Source: Comamonadaceae bacterium
GTDB lineage: Bacteria; Pseudomonadota; Gammaproteobacteria; Burkholderiales; Burkholderiaceae_C
Assembly (NCBI GenBank): GCA_947378785.1
Contig: CANCLK010000022.1
Location: 1 to 41,861 of the forward strand
DNA length: 41,861 nucleotides
Direction: 5' to 3'
A model generated the notes under the pieces. The model was not told the origin of the DNA, searched no databases, and was given only the letters and a program-made list of their open reading frames with translations. Of the stretch, positions 24,567 through 32,357 are shown one piece after another. How positions within the stretch are numbered: the stretch's first letter is position 1; each line of letters opens with the position of its first letter. The position numbers and the translations under genes are program-made.

Positions 24567-24569
24567 TGT

Positions 24570-24586
24570 TCCCGCCTCTTCCGCCA
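24570..24586 (+). repeat. attR: 17-bp core duplicate
   Basis: TCCCGCCTCTTCCGCCA, identical to 12576-12592. It marks the right edge of the element. The sequence after it (GAGTATTT and a terminator) is probably what followed tRNA-Ser before integration. Confidence 0.88.
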
Positions 24587-24594
24587 GAGTATTT

Positions 24595-24630
24595 AAGCCC
24601 TTATAAGTCATTGATTTATAAGGGCTTTTT
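24595..24630 (+). terminator. Intrinsic terminator, probably the original one of tRNA-Ser
   Basis: AAGCCCTTATAA (24595-24606) pairs perfectly with TTATAAGGGCTT (24616-24627), followed by a T run. It begins 9 bp after attR. Joining attL to attR would place it just behind the tRNA. Confidence 0.8.
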
Positions 24631-24664
24631 GCTTTTTTAAAATCTACCAAGTCTAAATTCAGGG

Positions 24665-25933
24665 CTATTTCCCTTTTGCTATCTGCATGATCATCTTGGT
24701 CAGCAAATACATACGCGGCTCAATCGAATCGATCAAGATGTACTCAGCGTCATTGGAGTGCGCGCCAAAGCCACGTGCACCGAAGCGCTCTAAGACGGCG
24801 TTCTGAGTTTTGAGTGCGGCAAAAGCTGCGTCTGTACCGCCACCTTCAGCTTGCGTGCTGAACGAGAGTTCCAAACCTAAGTCGTCTAAATAAAGCTTCT
24901 TCGCGTAATTGGCCACGACCATTGCGGCTGGGCTGGCTTGCAGTGGCGGTCTGCGGCGTTCAAAGTTGAACTCCACCTTGGTGTCGGGAATGAGCTTGTT
25001 GGTGATACGCGAGGCCACCTTGGGCTCAATCCCATCGAAGTCAGCGACGCTTAGCACGCGGACATCCGCAGCGGCCGAGGCTTTGGCCGGAATCACGTTG
25101 CGGTTAGTGCCCGCTTGCGCAATCGTCCAATTGAACTTCACACCCGACGACGGGTCAGAAAGATCTCGCATCTGCAAAATTTGATGCGACAGCTCATACA
25201 GCGCATTGCGACCTTGCTCGGGCGCGCCTCCTGCGTGCGATGCCCTTCCCGTCACGCTCAATGTCACCGCACCAATGCCCGCCGTCACAAGGGAAATACG
25301 ATCGGACGCAGCAAGCGACGCTTCACAAGAAAAGGTCACGTCATGCTCCGCACCTAGCTTGCTCAACATCGTCCGAGATGCTGGCGAGCTGATTTCTTCG
25401 TCGCCGTTGATCAGCACCGTCACCAAACCATAGTCTTTGAAGTTGTTCGCCTTCAACACCGCCAGCGTGTGCAAAATCATGGCGATGCCTTGCTTGTCGT
25501 CAGAAACGGCCAGGCCATAGGCACGGTTGCCATCCACCCGGAACGGTTGCGCGGCCAGCATTCCGCGTAAATACACCGTGTCCATGTGGGCGATCAGCAG
25601 AATTTTTTTGGTGCCTGTGCCGACAAATTGCGCATGCACCATTCGGCCAGGCTTGGCAGGTGTGTCAAACATTTTGTAAAGGTCTGCACCGGGTTCGATG
25701 AACGCCACCTGGCCACCCAAGTCTTTCAACTTGTCTGCAATCAAACTAGATATTTTGTCGAGCCCTTCGCGATCCCCACTGCCCGACTCAATCGACACCA
25801 AAGATTTCAGCGTCTCAAGGTAAGGCGCTTTTTCTTTTTGCACCATGGACATGACGGCCGCATCGGGCGCAGCCAAAGCCAGTAACGGCGTAGCCAACAC
25901 CGCGATGAACAAATGATGAGAAAACGATTTCAT
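24665..25933 (-). CDS. Secreted M20 family metallopeptidase (carboxypeptidase G2-like)
   Basis: The 422-aa protein has a signal peptide (MKSFSHHLFIAVLATPLLALA). Zinc-site features follow in order: LIAHMDTVYLRG, AVSDDKQGIAM, INGDEEISSPAS with the Glu-Glu pair, a dimerisation domain with GRASHAGGAPEQGRNA, and the late GARGFGAHSNDAEYI. This is the family that cleaves C-terminal glutamate or related amides in the periplasm; the substrate is not shown. It follows the MmgE/PrpD gene by 29 bp in the same direction, so they probably share an operon. Confidence 0.9.
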   Translation of the reverse strand: MKSFSHHLFIAVLATPLLALAAPDAAVMSMVQKEKAPYLETLKSLVSIESGSGDREGLDKISSLIADKLKDLGGQVAFIEPGADLYKMFDTPAKPGRMVHAQFVGTGTKKILLIAHMDTVYLRGMLAAQPFRVDGNRAYGLAVSDDKQGIAMILHTLAVLKANNFKDYGLVTVLINGDEEISSPASRTMLSKLGAEHDVTFSCEASLAASDRISLVTAGIGAVTLSVTGRASHAGGAPEQGRNALYELSHQILQMRDLSDPSSGVKFNWTIAQAGTNRNVIPAKASAAADVRVLSVADFDGIEPKVASRITNKLIPDTKVEFNFERRRPPLQASPAAMVVANYAKKLYLDDLGLELSFSTQAEGGGTDAAFAALKTQNAVLERFGARGFGAHSNDAEYILIDSIEPRMYLLTKMIMQIAKGK

Positions 25934-25962
25934 AGGTGCTCCTATTCAGACCAGTGTGGATG

Positions 25963-27441
25963 TCAAACCTGTAGCAAGGCGCGCAAAGACTGAACCCGTG
26001 GCAGCGCTTCCAACTCAAAGGTGGTCCGAATCAGCTGCTTGGTTTTAACTTTTCCCAGCACGGGGTTCATCAAATCGGTGGCCTTGTCGATCACCTCTTG
26101 CCGCGTCATCGGGTTGCGGGGGGTGCCTCTCACCGCCTCCACCTTTTGCGACAAACGCGTGCCGTCTTTGAGGGTCACTTCCACGATGGCCACTCGCACG
26201 GGCAGCAGCGCTGTCAGGGCTTCGTCTTTGACCAAGACCACCTTGCTGCGTTGCGCCAAGGTGGCCGGCTCACGCATGCGCGCTTTGTCATGCGCCGCCT
26301 TGAAGGACGCGGTGCGGTCCATCAGCATCACAGCCATCATGTGCTGCAAGCAAATATCGGGCATGTCGCGGTTGTCCACCACCTTGGCCACGGACGGCTC
26401 CAGCCTAACGACGACTTCTGCCACGTCATCTGCGGTGAACGATTTTTTAGCCTGAATCAACTCAAGCGCATCCAGCGGACCTTGGATGGGCGACCCCACC
26501 GTCCACTTCTTGATGTCGGTGAGCGTCACCTCGTGGCGCTTGCCTAGCCCGTCTATCAACAACTCTGTTTTGGCGGTGGGCGCATACGCCTCAAAGAAAT
26601 TGTCCGCCCCCGAAAACACATCTTGAATACCGTTCCAGCCCGTTTTCACCAGCAGTGCCGATGTCACCCCACTGCGTGCCGGCATGCCGCCAAACACAAA
26701 GGCTTTTTCGATGTGGTCCACATCCCTGCCCCACGAGGCAATGCCGGAGGACTGCTGCGCCGTGTAGTCCAGCATCCAGCGCATTTGCTCGGCATTCAAA
26801 CCCGCCAGACTGCCGGCCGTTGCGGCAGCTCCAAACACACCCGCAATGCTGTGTGAACTTTTGTGGCTGGTGTAGCTGAAAGTGGGTCCGCCCATGGCCA
26901 TCAACACCCGTGTACCAATGTCGTAGCCCAACACCACAGAGCGGATGAACTGCGCACCGCTGGCGTTGAAGTATTCCCCGCAAGCCCAGGCCGCAGGAAC
27001 GATGGCACAACCGGGGTGCGAGCGCGAGCGCCCGTGCGAGTCGTCGGTTTCATCCGCATGCGCCATGACCCCATGGGCCAGCGCCGCATCGATGGGACCA
27101 GCCGTGCGCTTGCTCCCTATCACCGAGCACTTACCCGTGCCAACGTGTTGCTGTAGGTAGCGGTACGCAGCTTGACCTGGTTCTAACTGACCGCCTGAAA
27201 CGATGGCCGCCAGCGTGTCCAAAATGTGCTGCTTGGCATGCTCCACCACCTCTGCCGGCAAGGGACTGACCGCCGCTTGGGCCATGTGCTCGCTCAGCAC
27301 GCGCATGGTCTCCCCCAAGATCGGGGTGCCCCCGTGCGACTGGGCTACAGCGTTAAAAAACGGTAAAGCACTGGCGGCAGCGCCGTGTTTGAGGAGAGAA
27401 CGTCTAGAAAAAAGGGAGTGTTGGGGCTGTTTTTGATGCAT
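25963..27441 (-). CDS. MmgE/PrpD family protein with twin-arginine signal
   Basis: The 492-aa protein belongs to the MmgE/PrpD family (2-methylcitrate dehydratase and relatives). A Tat-like signal (SRRSLLKHGAAASALPF) opens it. Family segments include HILDTLAAIVSGG, DETDDSHGRSRSHPGCAIVP and YTAQQSSGIASW. An exported form is unusual, as PrpD itself is cytoplasmic. It is more likely an isomerase or hydratase-like enzyme of another acid. I use ATG 27441; a TTG at 27465 in the same frame is possible, and neither has a clear ribosome site. Confidence 0.85.
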   Translation of the reverse strand: MHQKQPQHSLFSRRSLLKHGAAASALPFFNAVAQSHGGTPILGETMRVLSEHMAQAAVSPLPAEVVEHAKQHILDTLAAIVSGGQLEPGQAAYRYLQQHVGTGKCSVIGSKRTAGPIDAALAHGVMAHADETDDSHGRSRSHPGCAIVPAAWACGEYFNASGAQFIRSVVLGYDIGTRVLMAMGGPTFSYTSHKSSHSIAGVFGAAATAGSLAGLNAEQMRWMLDYTAQQSSGIASWGRDVDHIEKAFVFGGMPARSGVTSALLVKTGWNGIQDVFSGADNFFEAYAPTAKTELLIDGLGKRHEVTLTDIKKWTVGSPIQGPLDALELIQAKKSFTADDVAEVVVRLEPSVAKVVDNRDMPDICLQHMMAVMLMDRTASFKAAHDKARMREPATLAQRSKVVLVKDEALTALLPVRVAIVEVTLKDGTRLSQKVEAVRGTPRNPMTRQEVIDKATDLMNPVLGKVKTKQLIRTTFELEALPRVQSLRALLQV

Positions 27442-27540
27442 CGAAGCAGTATCAGCTAAGGACAACCGCTGTCAATGAGGGATCGCACGGTGACGTGATG
27501 AGAAGCTGCTCGCTACTGTCATTGCGCTAAACAGGTGTTG

Positions 27541-28134
27541 TCAGGTTGGCGTTTTTTTACCGAGGCCAACTCGGTAGGCCTCCAACTTGCCGGCGTAGTC
27601 GGCCGCGTCGCCATAGTTCAGAAAACGCCGATAGCGCGCGTGGGTTCCCAAGACTTTGTGCGCGTGCTTGATGGGGCAAAAATACTCTTCGGTGCGCGCC
27701 AGAATTTCTGCCATGTAGCCCATGAGCCCATTGCCGTATTCGCAGTAAGTGCAGTGGAATTTTTCGATGAAGTTGAGGTAGTGCAGCTGGTGCCTGTCGA
27801 ACACGATGTAGTCGGCGCGTTTGACTTTGGTCACCCCGTAGACGGGGAAGCAGACCCACTGGTAAAAACTTACGCACACGTCCAGCAGCATCAGCGGAAC
27901 GATCATGGCGTAGATGACAGGCCCCGTGATCAGGTTCTGCGGTCGGTTCGTCACGAGCCACCGAAAAAAATTGGTTTTAAGCTTCTTGTGCGCGGCCCTG
28001 ACCGAGCTTTCAAACTCCACGCGCTTGCCGTTGATTTCAAAAAACATTTTGCTTTCTTGCTCATGAATGGCGGTAAGAAGCTCGTCCTCGAGCGTCGCCA
28101 TTTTGGCCATCAGCTGCGATATTTTTTCGTTCAT
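27541..28134 (-). CDS. Conserved hypothetical protein with one or two membrane segments
   Basis: The 197-aa protein starts with a charged coiled-coil-like helix (SQLMAKMATLEDELLTAIHE). A hydrophobic hairpin (PVIYAMIVPLMLLDVCVSFY and QWVCFPVYG) follows, then a soluble end with Cys residues (FHCTYCEYGNG, YFCPIKHAH) that could bind a metal. I recall the pattern as a conserved protein of Burkholderiales without a known role. It stands alone, 76 bp from the PrpD gene. Confidence 0.65.
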   Translation of the reverse strand: MNEKISQLMAKMATLEDELLTAIHEQESKMFFEINGKRVEFESSVRAAHKKLKTNFFRWLVTNRPQNLITGPVIYAMIVPLMLLDVCVSFYQWVCFPVYGVTKVKRADYIVFDRHQLHYLNFIEKFHCTYCEYGNGLMGYMAEILARTEEYFCPIKHAHKVLGTHARYRRFLNYGDAADYAGKLEAYRVGLGKKTPT

Positions 28135-28268
28135 AGGAACCCAACGTTGTTGATGTGTCCGCGTATCTTAGGTCTTGACTGCTTGAGGTTTCCCTCCGTA
28201 ACGAAAACAACAGACGTCAAAAAGCACCTAGAGATCTATGAAATTATCAGAAAAATAGATCGGTGAAA

Positions 28269-28544
28269 TCAATCTTTAGAGGGGATCAATTTGCAGCCAC
28301 AAAATTTGCAAACCCGCGCATTTTTAACAATCACTTCTTTGCAATCAGGGCAACCCACATGTGTTTTAGATGTGGGTATGGCCCTTTTTAGAGCCATTGC
28401 AATGAATGATGACGCAGCGAAGGTCATGATGACCCATATGTTGAACTTGCTCTCCATCATTCCAATCAGTATCTGCGCCAAACTGATAAAAGACACGACG
28501 ATGGCCATGAAGCAAAAACAAACCATCAGCACTATATTATTCAT
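28269..28544 (-). CDS. Small membrane protein with C-terminal zinc ribbon
   Basis: The 91-aa protein has two membrane segments (MNNIVLMVCFCFMAIVVSFI and NIWVIMTFAASSFIAMAL). A short zinc ribbon with two C-x2-C pairs follows (CPDCKEVIVKNARVCKFCG). The ribbon faces the cytoplasm if both segments span. Genes of this type often neighbour DUF805 genes, and one lies 41 bp upstream here in the same direction. Role unknown. Confidence 0.6.
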   Translation of the reverse strand: MNNIVLMVCFCFMAIVVSFISLAQILIGMMESKFNIWVIMTFAASSFIAMALKRAIPTSKTHVGCPDCKEVIVKNARVCKFCGCKLIPSKD

Positions 28545-28584
28545 ACTCTCAATCTAGGTATTTAAACCGCTCCCATAGACGCCA

Positions 28585-28941
28585 TCAATCCGCGGTTATT
28601 TCGTTCGGGTTGCGGTCTTTTAAGCTGGGTTGAGCCCACCAGTAAATCAGCAAGAGTAGACCGATGCCGGTCAGAACGATCCAATTCCACCAGCCACTTT
28701 TACCGATGTCGTGCAAGCGACGCGCAGACACAGCGAAAGCAGGCAGCGCTATTCCCAAGCTCAAGAAATTGACGTACAGACCTTGTTCCGAGGTTCCGAG
28801 TAGGAAGTCTATGAACATACCGAATGGGTAGAGCAGCAATAACTGAAACAATTCAAACCACCAGAACTCAGAGCGCGATGCGCGTCCAGAAAAAGTGGCG
28901 TACTTGCCTAGACACGTGGTGATGGATTGACTGAAGTTCAT
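28585..28941 (-). CDS. DUF805 family inner-membrane protein
   Basis: The 118-aa protein has the DUF805 signature: YATFSGRASRSEFWWFELFQ at the start, ARRLHDIGKSGWW near residue 80, and three or four membrane segments. It is short of the family's longer forms but complete. Function is unknown. Confidence 0.88.
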   Translation of the reverse strand: MNFSQSITTCLGKYATFSGRASRSEFWWFELFQLLLLYPFGMFIDFLLGTSEQGLYVNFLSLGIALPAFAVSARRLHDIGKSGWWNWIVLTGIGLLLLIYWWAQPSLKDRNPNEITAD

Positions 28942-29062
28942 GCGTCTGTCTGGGTAGATTGTGAAAATTTAATCCTCACTCAACCATAAAGAAAGCTTGG
29001 CATTTGCGCAAAGATGCTCCCGGCGATGGTGATGTTTTCAGTTTCTATCTCTATAAGAATGT

Positions 29063-29090
29063 TGTCCCGTTGTCCCGTTATCCCGGGACA
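29063..29090. promoter_or_regulatory. Repeated TGTCCCG half-sites before the FAH-family operon
   Basis: TGTCCCG lies at 29063-29069 and 29071-29077. The inverse CGGGACA lies at 29084-29090, giving a perfect 7-bp inverted repeat with a 6-bp spacer plus an extra direct half-site. It sits about 150 bp before the hydrolase start and is a good operator candidate. The rest of 28942-29239 holds only a 30-aa frame. Confidence 0.45.
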
Positions 29091-29150
29091 GACGCTGAAG
29101 TCTTTACGACGTAAATTAACCGGATGGTCATTGAACTACTAAAGGTTGAC

Positions 29151-29243
29151 ATGTTCATCACGAAGCTGCATGGCGTTGCGTCACGCGCATCCGCCAACAC
29201 CGTCAGGTTTTGCGTGAAGCCGTCGGAAGGGAGCTGGAAATGA
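29151..29243 (+). CDS. Possible 30-aa leader peptide overlapping the hydrolase start
   Basis: The frame starts MFITKLHGVASRASANTVRF and its stop overlaps the ATG of the next gene (ATGA). AAAGG lies 5 bp before the ATG. The peptide has no known relative. It may be a leader that couples translation, or chance. Confidence 0.3.
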   Translation: MFITKLHGVASRASANTVRFCVKPSEGSWK

Positions 29244-30286
29244 TTTTGGCTACTCTGCGCGAAGGCGGCCCAGACGGCACGCTGATCGTCGTTAATCGCG
29301 CAAAGACCCATGCGGTTCGTGCGGAAAAGATCGCCCCCACTTTGCAAGCAGCGCTTGACTCTTGGTCAACCGCCGAGCAGAAGCTTCGCGAGCTTGCCAC
29401 GCGTGTCGAGCATGACGATTGCTCGAGAGCTTTCCCGCTGAGTATCGATGCCCTGGCCGCGCCCCTGCCGCGCGCCTTCGCTTACTACGATGCGGCCTGC
29501 TATCCGGAACACATTTCGATCATCCGACGGGCACGAGGCGCCACGCTGCCTGCAGACTTCCTGGACCAGCCACTCATGCTCCAAGCGGTCGGCAGCCCGG
29601 TGATGAGTTGGTGCGATCCAATCAAACTGGCGGAGGATGAGGCCTATGGCGTTGACCTAGAAGCCGAGATCGTCGCGATTACCGGGGATGTTCCGCAAGG
29701 AACCCAACGCGATGCAGCAGGCGAGCACATCAAACTGCTAGGCATGCTGAACGATGTTTCGTTACGTGAACTGGTAGCGCCTGAGCTGGCGCGAGGTTTC
29801 GGCTTTCTGCAAAGCAAACCCGAGAGTTCGATGGGGCCCTTCGTTGTGACACCAGATGAACTCGGCGCACTCTGGAACGGGCGGATGTTCACCGGGGGAC
29901 GGTATCGCATTGAGGTCCGGGGTGAGCGCCTGGGCGAGCTCGATCCTGCGCAGGACGTTGCCTTTGACTATTGCGACCTCATCCAACACGCCGCCAAGAC
30001 GCGCACCCTCGTCGCAGGCTCCATGCTGGCAGCGGGTACGTTGGCCAACAAAGACCGCCGTAATGGCAGCGGTTGCATAGCTGAACAGAGGGCGCGCGAA
30101 CAATTAACCGAAGGCGCGCCGGCGACCGGCTACCTGCGTTTTGGCGATGGAGTCTATCTTGAATTCTTCGATCATCAGGGCCGGTCTGTCTTCGGTCCTA
30201 TCCGCCAGAAACTCGAGAAGCTGAAACAATCCTTTCCCGCAGAAGCGGGGCGGGGGCCATCCAGTCCAATGCAACGACAAGGATAA
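29240..30286 (+). CDS. Fumarylacetoacetate hydrolase (FAH) family protein
   Basis: The 348-aa protein starts MILATLREGGPDGTLIVVNR, the FAA_hydrolase_N_2 type start. The FAH fold follows with the metal-site pattern YGVDLEAEIVAITGDVP and the late KDRRNGSGCIAEQRAREQL typical of fumarylacetoacetase-like enzymes of Burkholderiales. ATG 29240 is chosen over 29210 because it fits the family start and has GGAG 8 bp upstream. With homogentisate dioxygenase nearby, cleavage of fumaryl- or maleylacetoacetate is the likely reaction. The C-terminal 20 residues are loose and Pro/Gln-rich. Confidence 0.85.
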   Translation: MILATLREGGPDGTLIVVNRAKTHAVRAEKIAPTLQAALDSWSTAEQKLRELATRVEHDDCSRAFPLSIDALAAPLPRAFAYYDAACYPEHISIIRRARGATLPADFLDQPLMLQAVGSPVMSWCDPIKLAEDEAYGVDLEAEIVAITGDVPQGTQRDAAGEHIKLLGMLNDVSLRELVAPELARGFGFLQSKPESSMGPFVVTPDELGALWNGRMFTGGRYRIEVRGERLGELDPAQDVAFDYCDLIQHAAKTRTLVAGSMLAAGTLANKDRRNGSGCIAEQRAREQLTEGAPATGYLRFGDGVYLEFFDHQGRSVFGPIRQKLEKLKQSFPAEAGRGPSSPMQRQG

Positions 30287-30291
30287 ACACC

Positions 30292-31254
30292 ATGAATTTT
30301 CTCAAGAAAACGCTGGCGGTCCTGGTCATGAGCGCCTTGTCATATTCCGCGTCTGCGCAGCCGAGCAGCGACAAGGTGATTCGCATCATCCATGGCGGAG
30401 CTTCTGGCGGAAATGCCGACCTCGTTGCGCGGATGTTGTCCCCGCTTTTGAGCGAACAGCTCGGGCAGTCCATCATCGTCGAGCCCAAGCCCGGGGCTGG
30501 TCAGACCATTGCGATGGTCGCCGCCGCCCAGGCTGCTGCCGATGGCCGGACACTCGGCATGCTCAACGCGGGCATTAGCGTACAGAATGCCCTGAACCGC
30601 AAGCTGCCTTATAAGATTACGCGTGACTTCGCACCGATCGGCATGGTGTCGCAGTTCCCCTTCGTCGTGCTTGTTCGTAATGACAGCCCCCTAAAGACCA
30701 TGGACGACCTGATCCGCGAAGCGCGCAAAGAGCCGGGAAAGTTCAGTTATGGAACGATCGGTATCGGCACTTCCCAGCACATGGTCGGAGAGTTGATCGG
30801 CTCCATGGTGAACGTGCAGCTCCTGCACGTTCCCTATCCCAACGCCGCCGGCCCGCTCAATGACCTTTTGGGAGGCCAACTCAACGCGGCTTCAGAGAGC
30901 CTGGCCGCAGCCAACTCACACATTCAGTCGGGTCGGCTCCGCGCTCTGGCGGTTACCTCACCAAGACGCTGGCCTTCGCTTCCCAACGTTCCAGCGCTGG
31001 CTGAAACAGTGCCCGGCTTTGACGTGACTTCATGGATTGGCTTGGCAGTTCCCGCCGCGACGCCAGCCGCACAAGTGACACAACTCGCAAGCGCCCTGCG
31101 ACTAGCCGTGTCGTCCGAAAAGTTTGGAGAGCAGAATCGCAAGTTCGGCAGCGAACCATTCGTGATGGATCCTACGAGCATGAAAACTTTCCTTGAGAAG
31201 GAGGTTGCCAAGTGGACCGCACTTGGCAACAAGGCCGGCATCAGTTTGGAATAA
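30292..31254 (+). CDS. Bug family periplasmic binding protein (TctC type)
   Basis: The 320-aa protein has a signal peptide ending SYSASAQ. It shows the Bug landmarks IRIIHGGASGGNADLVARML, VEPKPGAGQTIA, FSYGTIGIGTSQHM, LHVPYPNAAGPLNDLLGGQ and RLRALAVTSPRRWPSLP. Bug proteins catch carboxylates or aromatic acids in the periplasm. No TctAB membrane genes are nearby, which is usual in this group. It starts 5 bp after the hydrolase stop with AAGGA before its ATG, so it is in the same operon. Confidence 0.92.
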   Translation: MNFLKKTLAVLVMSALSYSASAQPSSDKVIRIIHGGASGGNADLVARMLSPLLSEQLGQSIIVEPKPGAGQTIAMVAAAQAAADGRTLGMLNAGISVQNALNRKLPYKITRDFAPIGMVSQFPFVVLVRNDSPLKTMDDLIREARKEPGKFSYGTIGIGTSQHMVGELIGSMVNVQLLHVPYPNAAGPLNDLLGGQLNAASESLAAANSHIQSGRLRALAVTSPRRWPSLPNVPALAETVPGFDVTSWIGLAVPAATPAAQVTQLASALRLAVSSEKFGEQNRKFGSEPFVMDPTSMKTFLEKEVAKWTALGNKAGISLE

Positions 31255-31281
31255 CCAGGCTCTTTCAAAGATCACAACAGC

Positions 31282-32313
31282 ATGACCACACTTTCCGCGA
31301 CATCTATGACGCACAGCAAGGCAATCGGTATTTACCGCCACGGCGGCCCCGAAGTTCTGGAACTGATCGAACTCAAGCTGCCCGCACCGGCCCCCCATGA
31401 GGTTCGCGTGCGCCATACGGCCATTGGCCTGAATTACTCGGACATCAACGTCCGCAAGGGCGGCTTTTATCTTGGTGGCGGCCCGAGTTTTCCTGTTGTG
31501 TTGGGCAATGAGGCGGCCGGCGTTGTTGAATCGGTTGGTTCGAAAGTCACCGATTTCCAACCTGGCGACCGGGTTGGATATGCTGGCGTCGGTGGCATGT
31601 TCTTTGACAATACGGGAGCCTATGCAGAGCGCAGGAATGTGCCCTCTTCCCACTTGGTAAAACTTCCTGAATGGATTACGGACCAGCAAGCCGCTGCGAT
31701 GCTCTTGAAGGGACTGACAGCTTCAGTGATCGTGAACCGCTGTTTCATGCCGCAGCGCGGCGACCCTGTTCTAATCCACGCGGCCGCATCGGGTGTGGGC
31801 AACATTTTGGCCCAGTGGTACAAACATCTGGGCGCAGTTGTTATTGGGACGGTCGGTAGTCCAGAAAAGGCGCTACTGGCAGCTAGGCGCGGCTGTGACC
31901 ACACCATCCTGTACCGCGAAGAAGATTTTGTGCCCGCTGTGCGGCGCATCGTTCCCGAAGGCGTGGCTGCTGTGCTGGACGGTGTCGGCAAAGACACGTT
32001 CCTTCCTTCGTTCGATTGCATGCGGCCGTTCGCCACGATGGTGAACTACGGCAATGCTTCAGGTCCCGTCGATCCCGTCAACGTGATGATGCTTGCACAG
32101 AAGGGCTGCTTCGGCCTCTTCCGGCCAGGCTTCGGGTGGCATGCGGCCACTCCCGCAACCCTGCGCAGCGCCTGCGATGAGCTTTTTGGACTTGTGAAAT
32201 CCGGCGCCTTGGACATCGCGATCGCCGCGACCTTCCCGCTTGAACGCACAGCCGATGCACATCGACTGGCTGAAAGTGGCAAGCTTGCCGGCTCAGTGCT
32301 CTTGCTGCCTTGA
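31282..32313 (+). CDS. Zinc-free quinone oxidoreductase-like dehydrogenase (MDR family)
   Basis: The 343-aa protein belongs to the medium-chain dehydrogenase/reductase family, quinone reductase branch. GLNYSDINVRKGGFYLGG and PVVLGNEAAGVVESVGS form the catalytic part. HAAASGVGNILAQWYKHLGA is the NADPH-binding loop, and the end reads RLAESGKLAGSVLLLP. No structural or catalytic zinc cysteines are seen. It ends the hydrolase-Bug-oxidoreductase operon, and it converges on the luxR gene with 44 bp between. Start 31282 is used; an ATG at 31306 also fits. Confidence 0.88.
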   Translation: MTTLSATSMTHSKAIGIYRHGGPEVLELIELKLPAPAPHEVRVRHTAIGLNYSDINVRKGGFYLGGGPSFPVVLGNEAAGVVESVGSKVTDFQPGDRVGYAGVGGMFFDNTGAYAERRNVPSSHLVKLPEWITDQQAAAMLLKGLTASVIVNRCFMPQRGDPVLIHAAASGVGNILAQWYKHLGAVVIGTVGSPEKALLAARRGCDHTILYREEDFVPAVRRIVPEGVAAVLDGVGKDTFLPSFDCMRPFATMVNYGNASGPVDPVNVMMLAQKGCFGLFRPGFGWHAATPATLRSACDELFGLVKSGALDIAIAATFPLERTADAHRLAESGKLAGSVLLLP

Positions 32314-32357
32314 AGCAGGTTTGAGGTAACGAGCGTCTAAGGGGCTTGAACCTGTGC

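Larger units (their letters stand above)
24210..24569. other. Right end of the element, mostly non-coding
   Basis: A 28-aa hydrophobic reading frame (24240-24326, starting MPSLLAVFLAVYFG) is possible but has no clear ribosome site. Beyond it I see only the CTTCCCACA pair and the partial att copy. Loss of coding density toward attR is usual for element ends. Confidence 0.3.
12576..24586. mobile_element. 12 kb integrated element in tRNA-Ser (possible phage satellite)
   Basis: The element is bounded by direct copies of TCCCGCCTCTTCCGCCA, one inside the tRNA and one at the far end. A tyrosine integrase lies next to the tRNA and points away from it. Genes inside differ in codon choice from both flanks, with many GCT alanine and CAG CTG pairs and Arg AGG/AGA. 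Content: integrase, AT-rich cargo gene, truncated gene, a minus-strand block with three phage-structure-like proteins, a serine recombinase, and right-end membrane cargo. No conjugation genes, portal, large terminase, major capsid or tail gene can be seen. That fits a satellite or degraded prophage better than a complete phage or ICE. Confidence 0.85.

Noticed and set aside
29078..29347. Minus-strand open frame across the hydrolase start
   Set aside because: It overlaps the inverted repeat and the clear hydrolase gene, and its translation has no family features.
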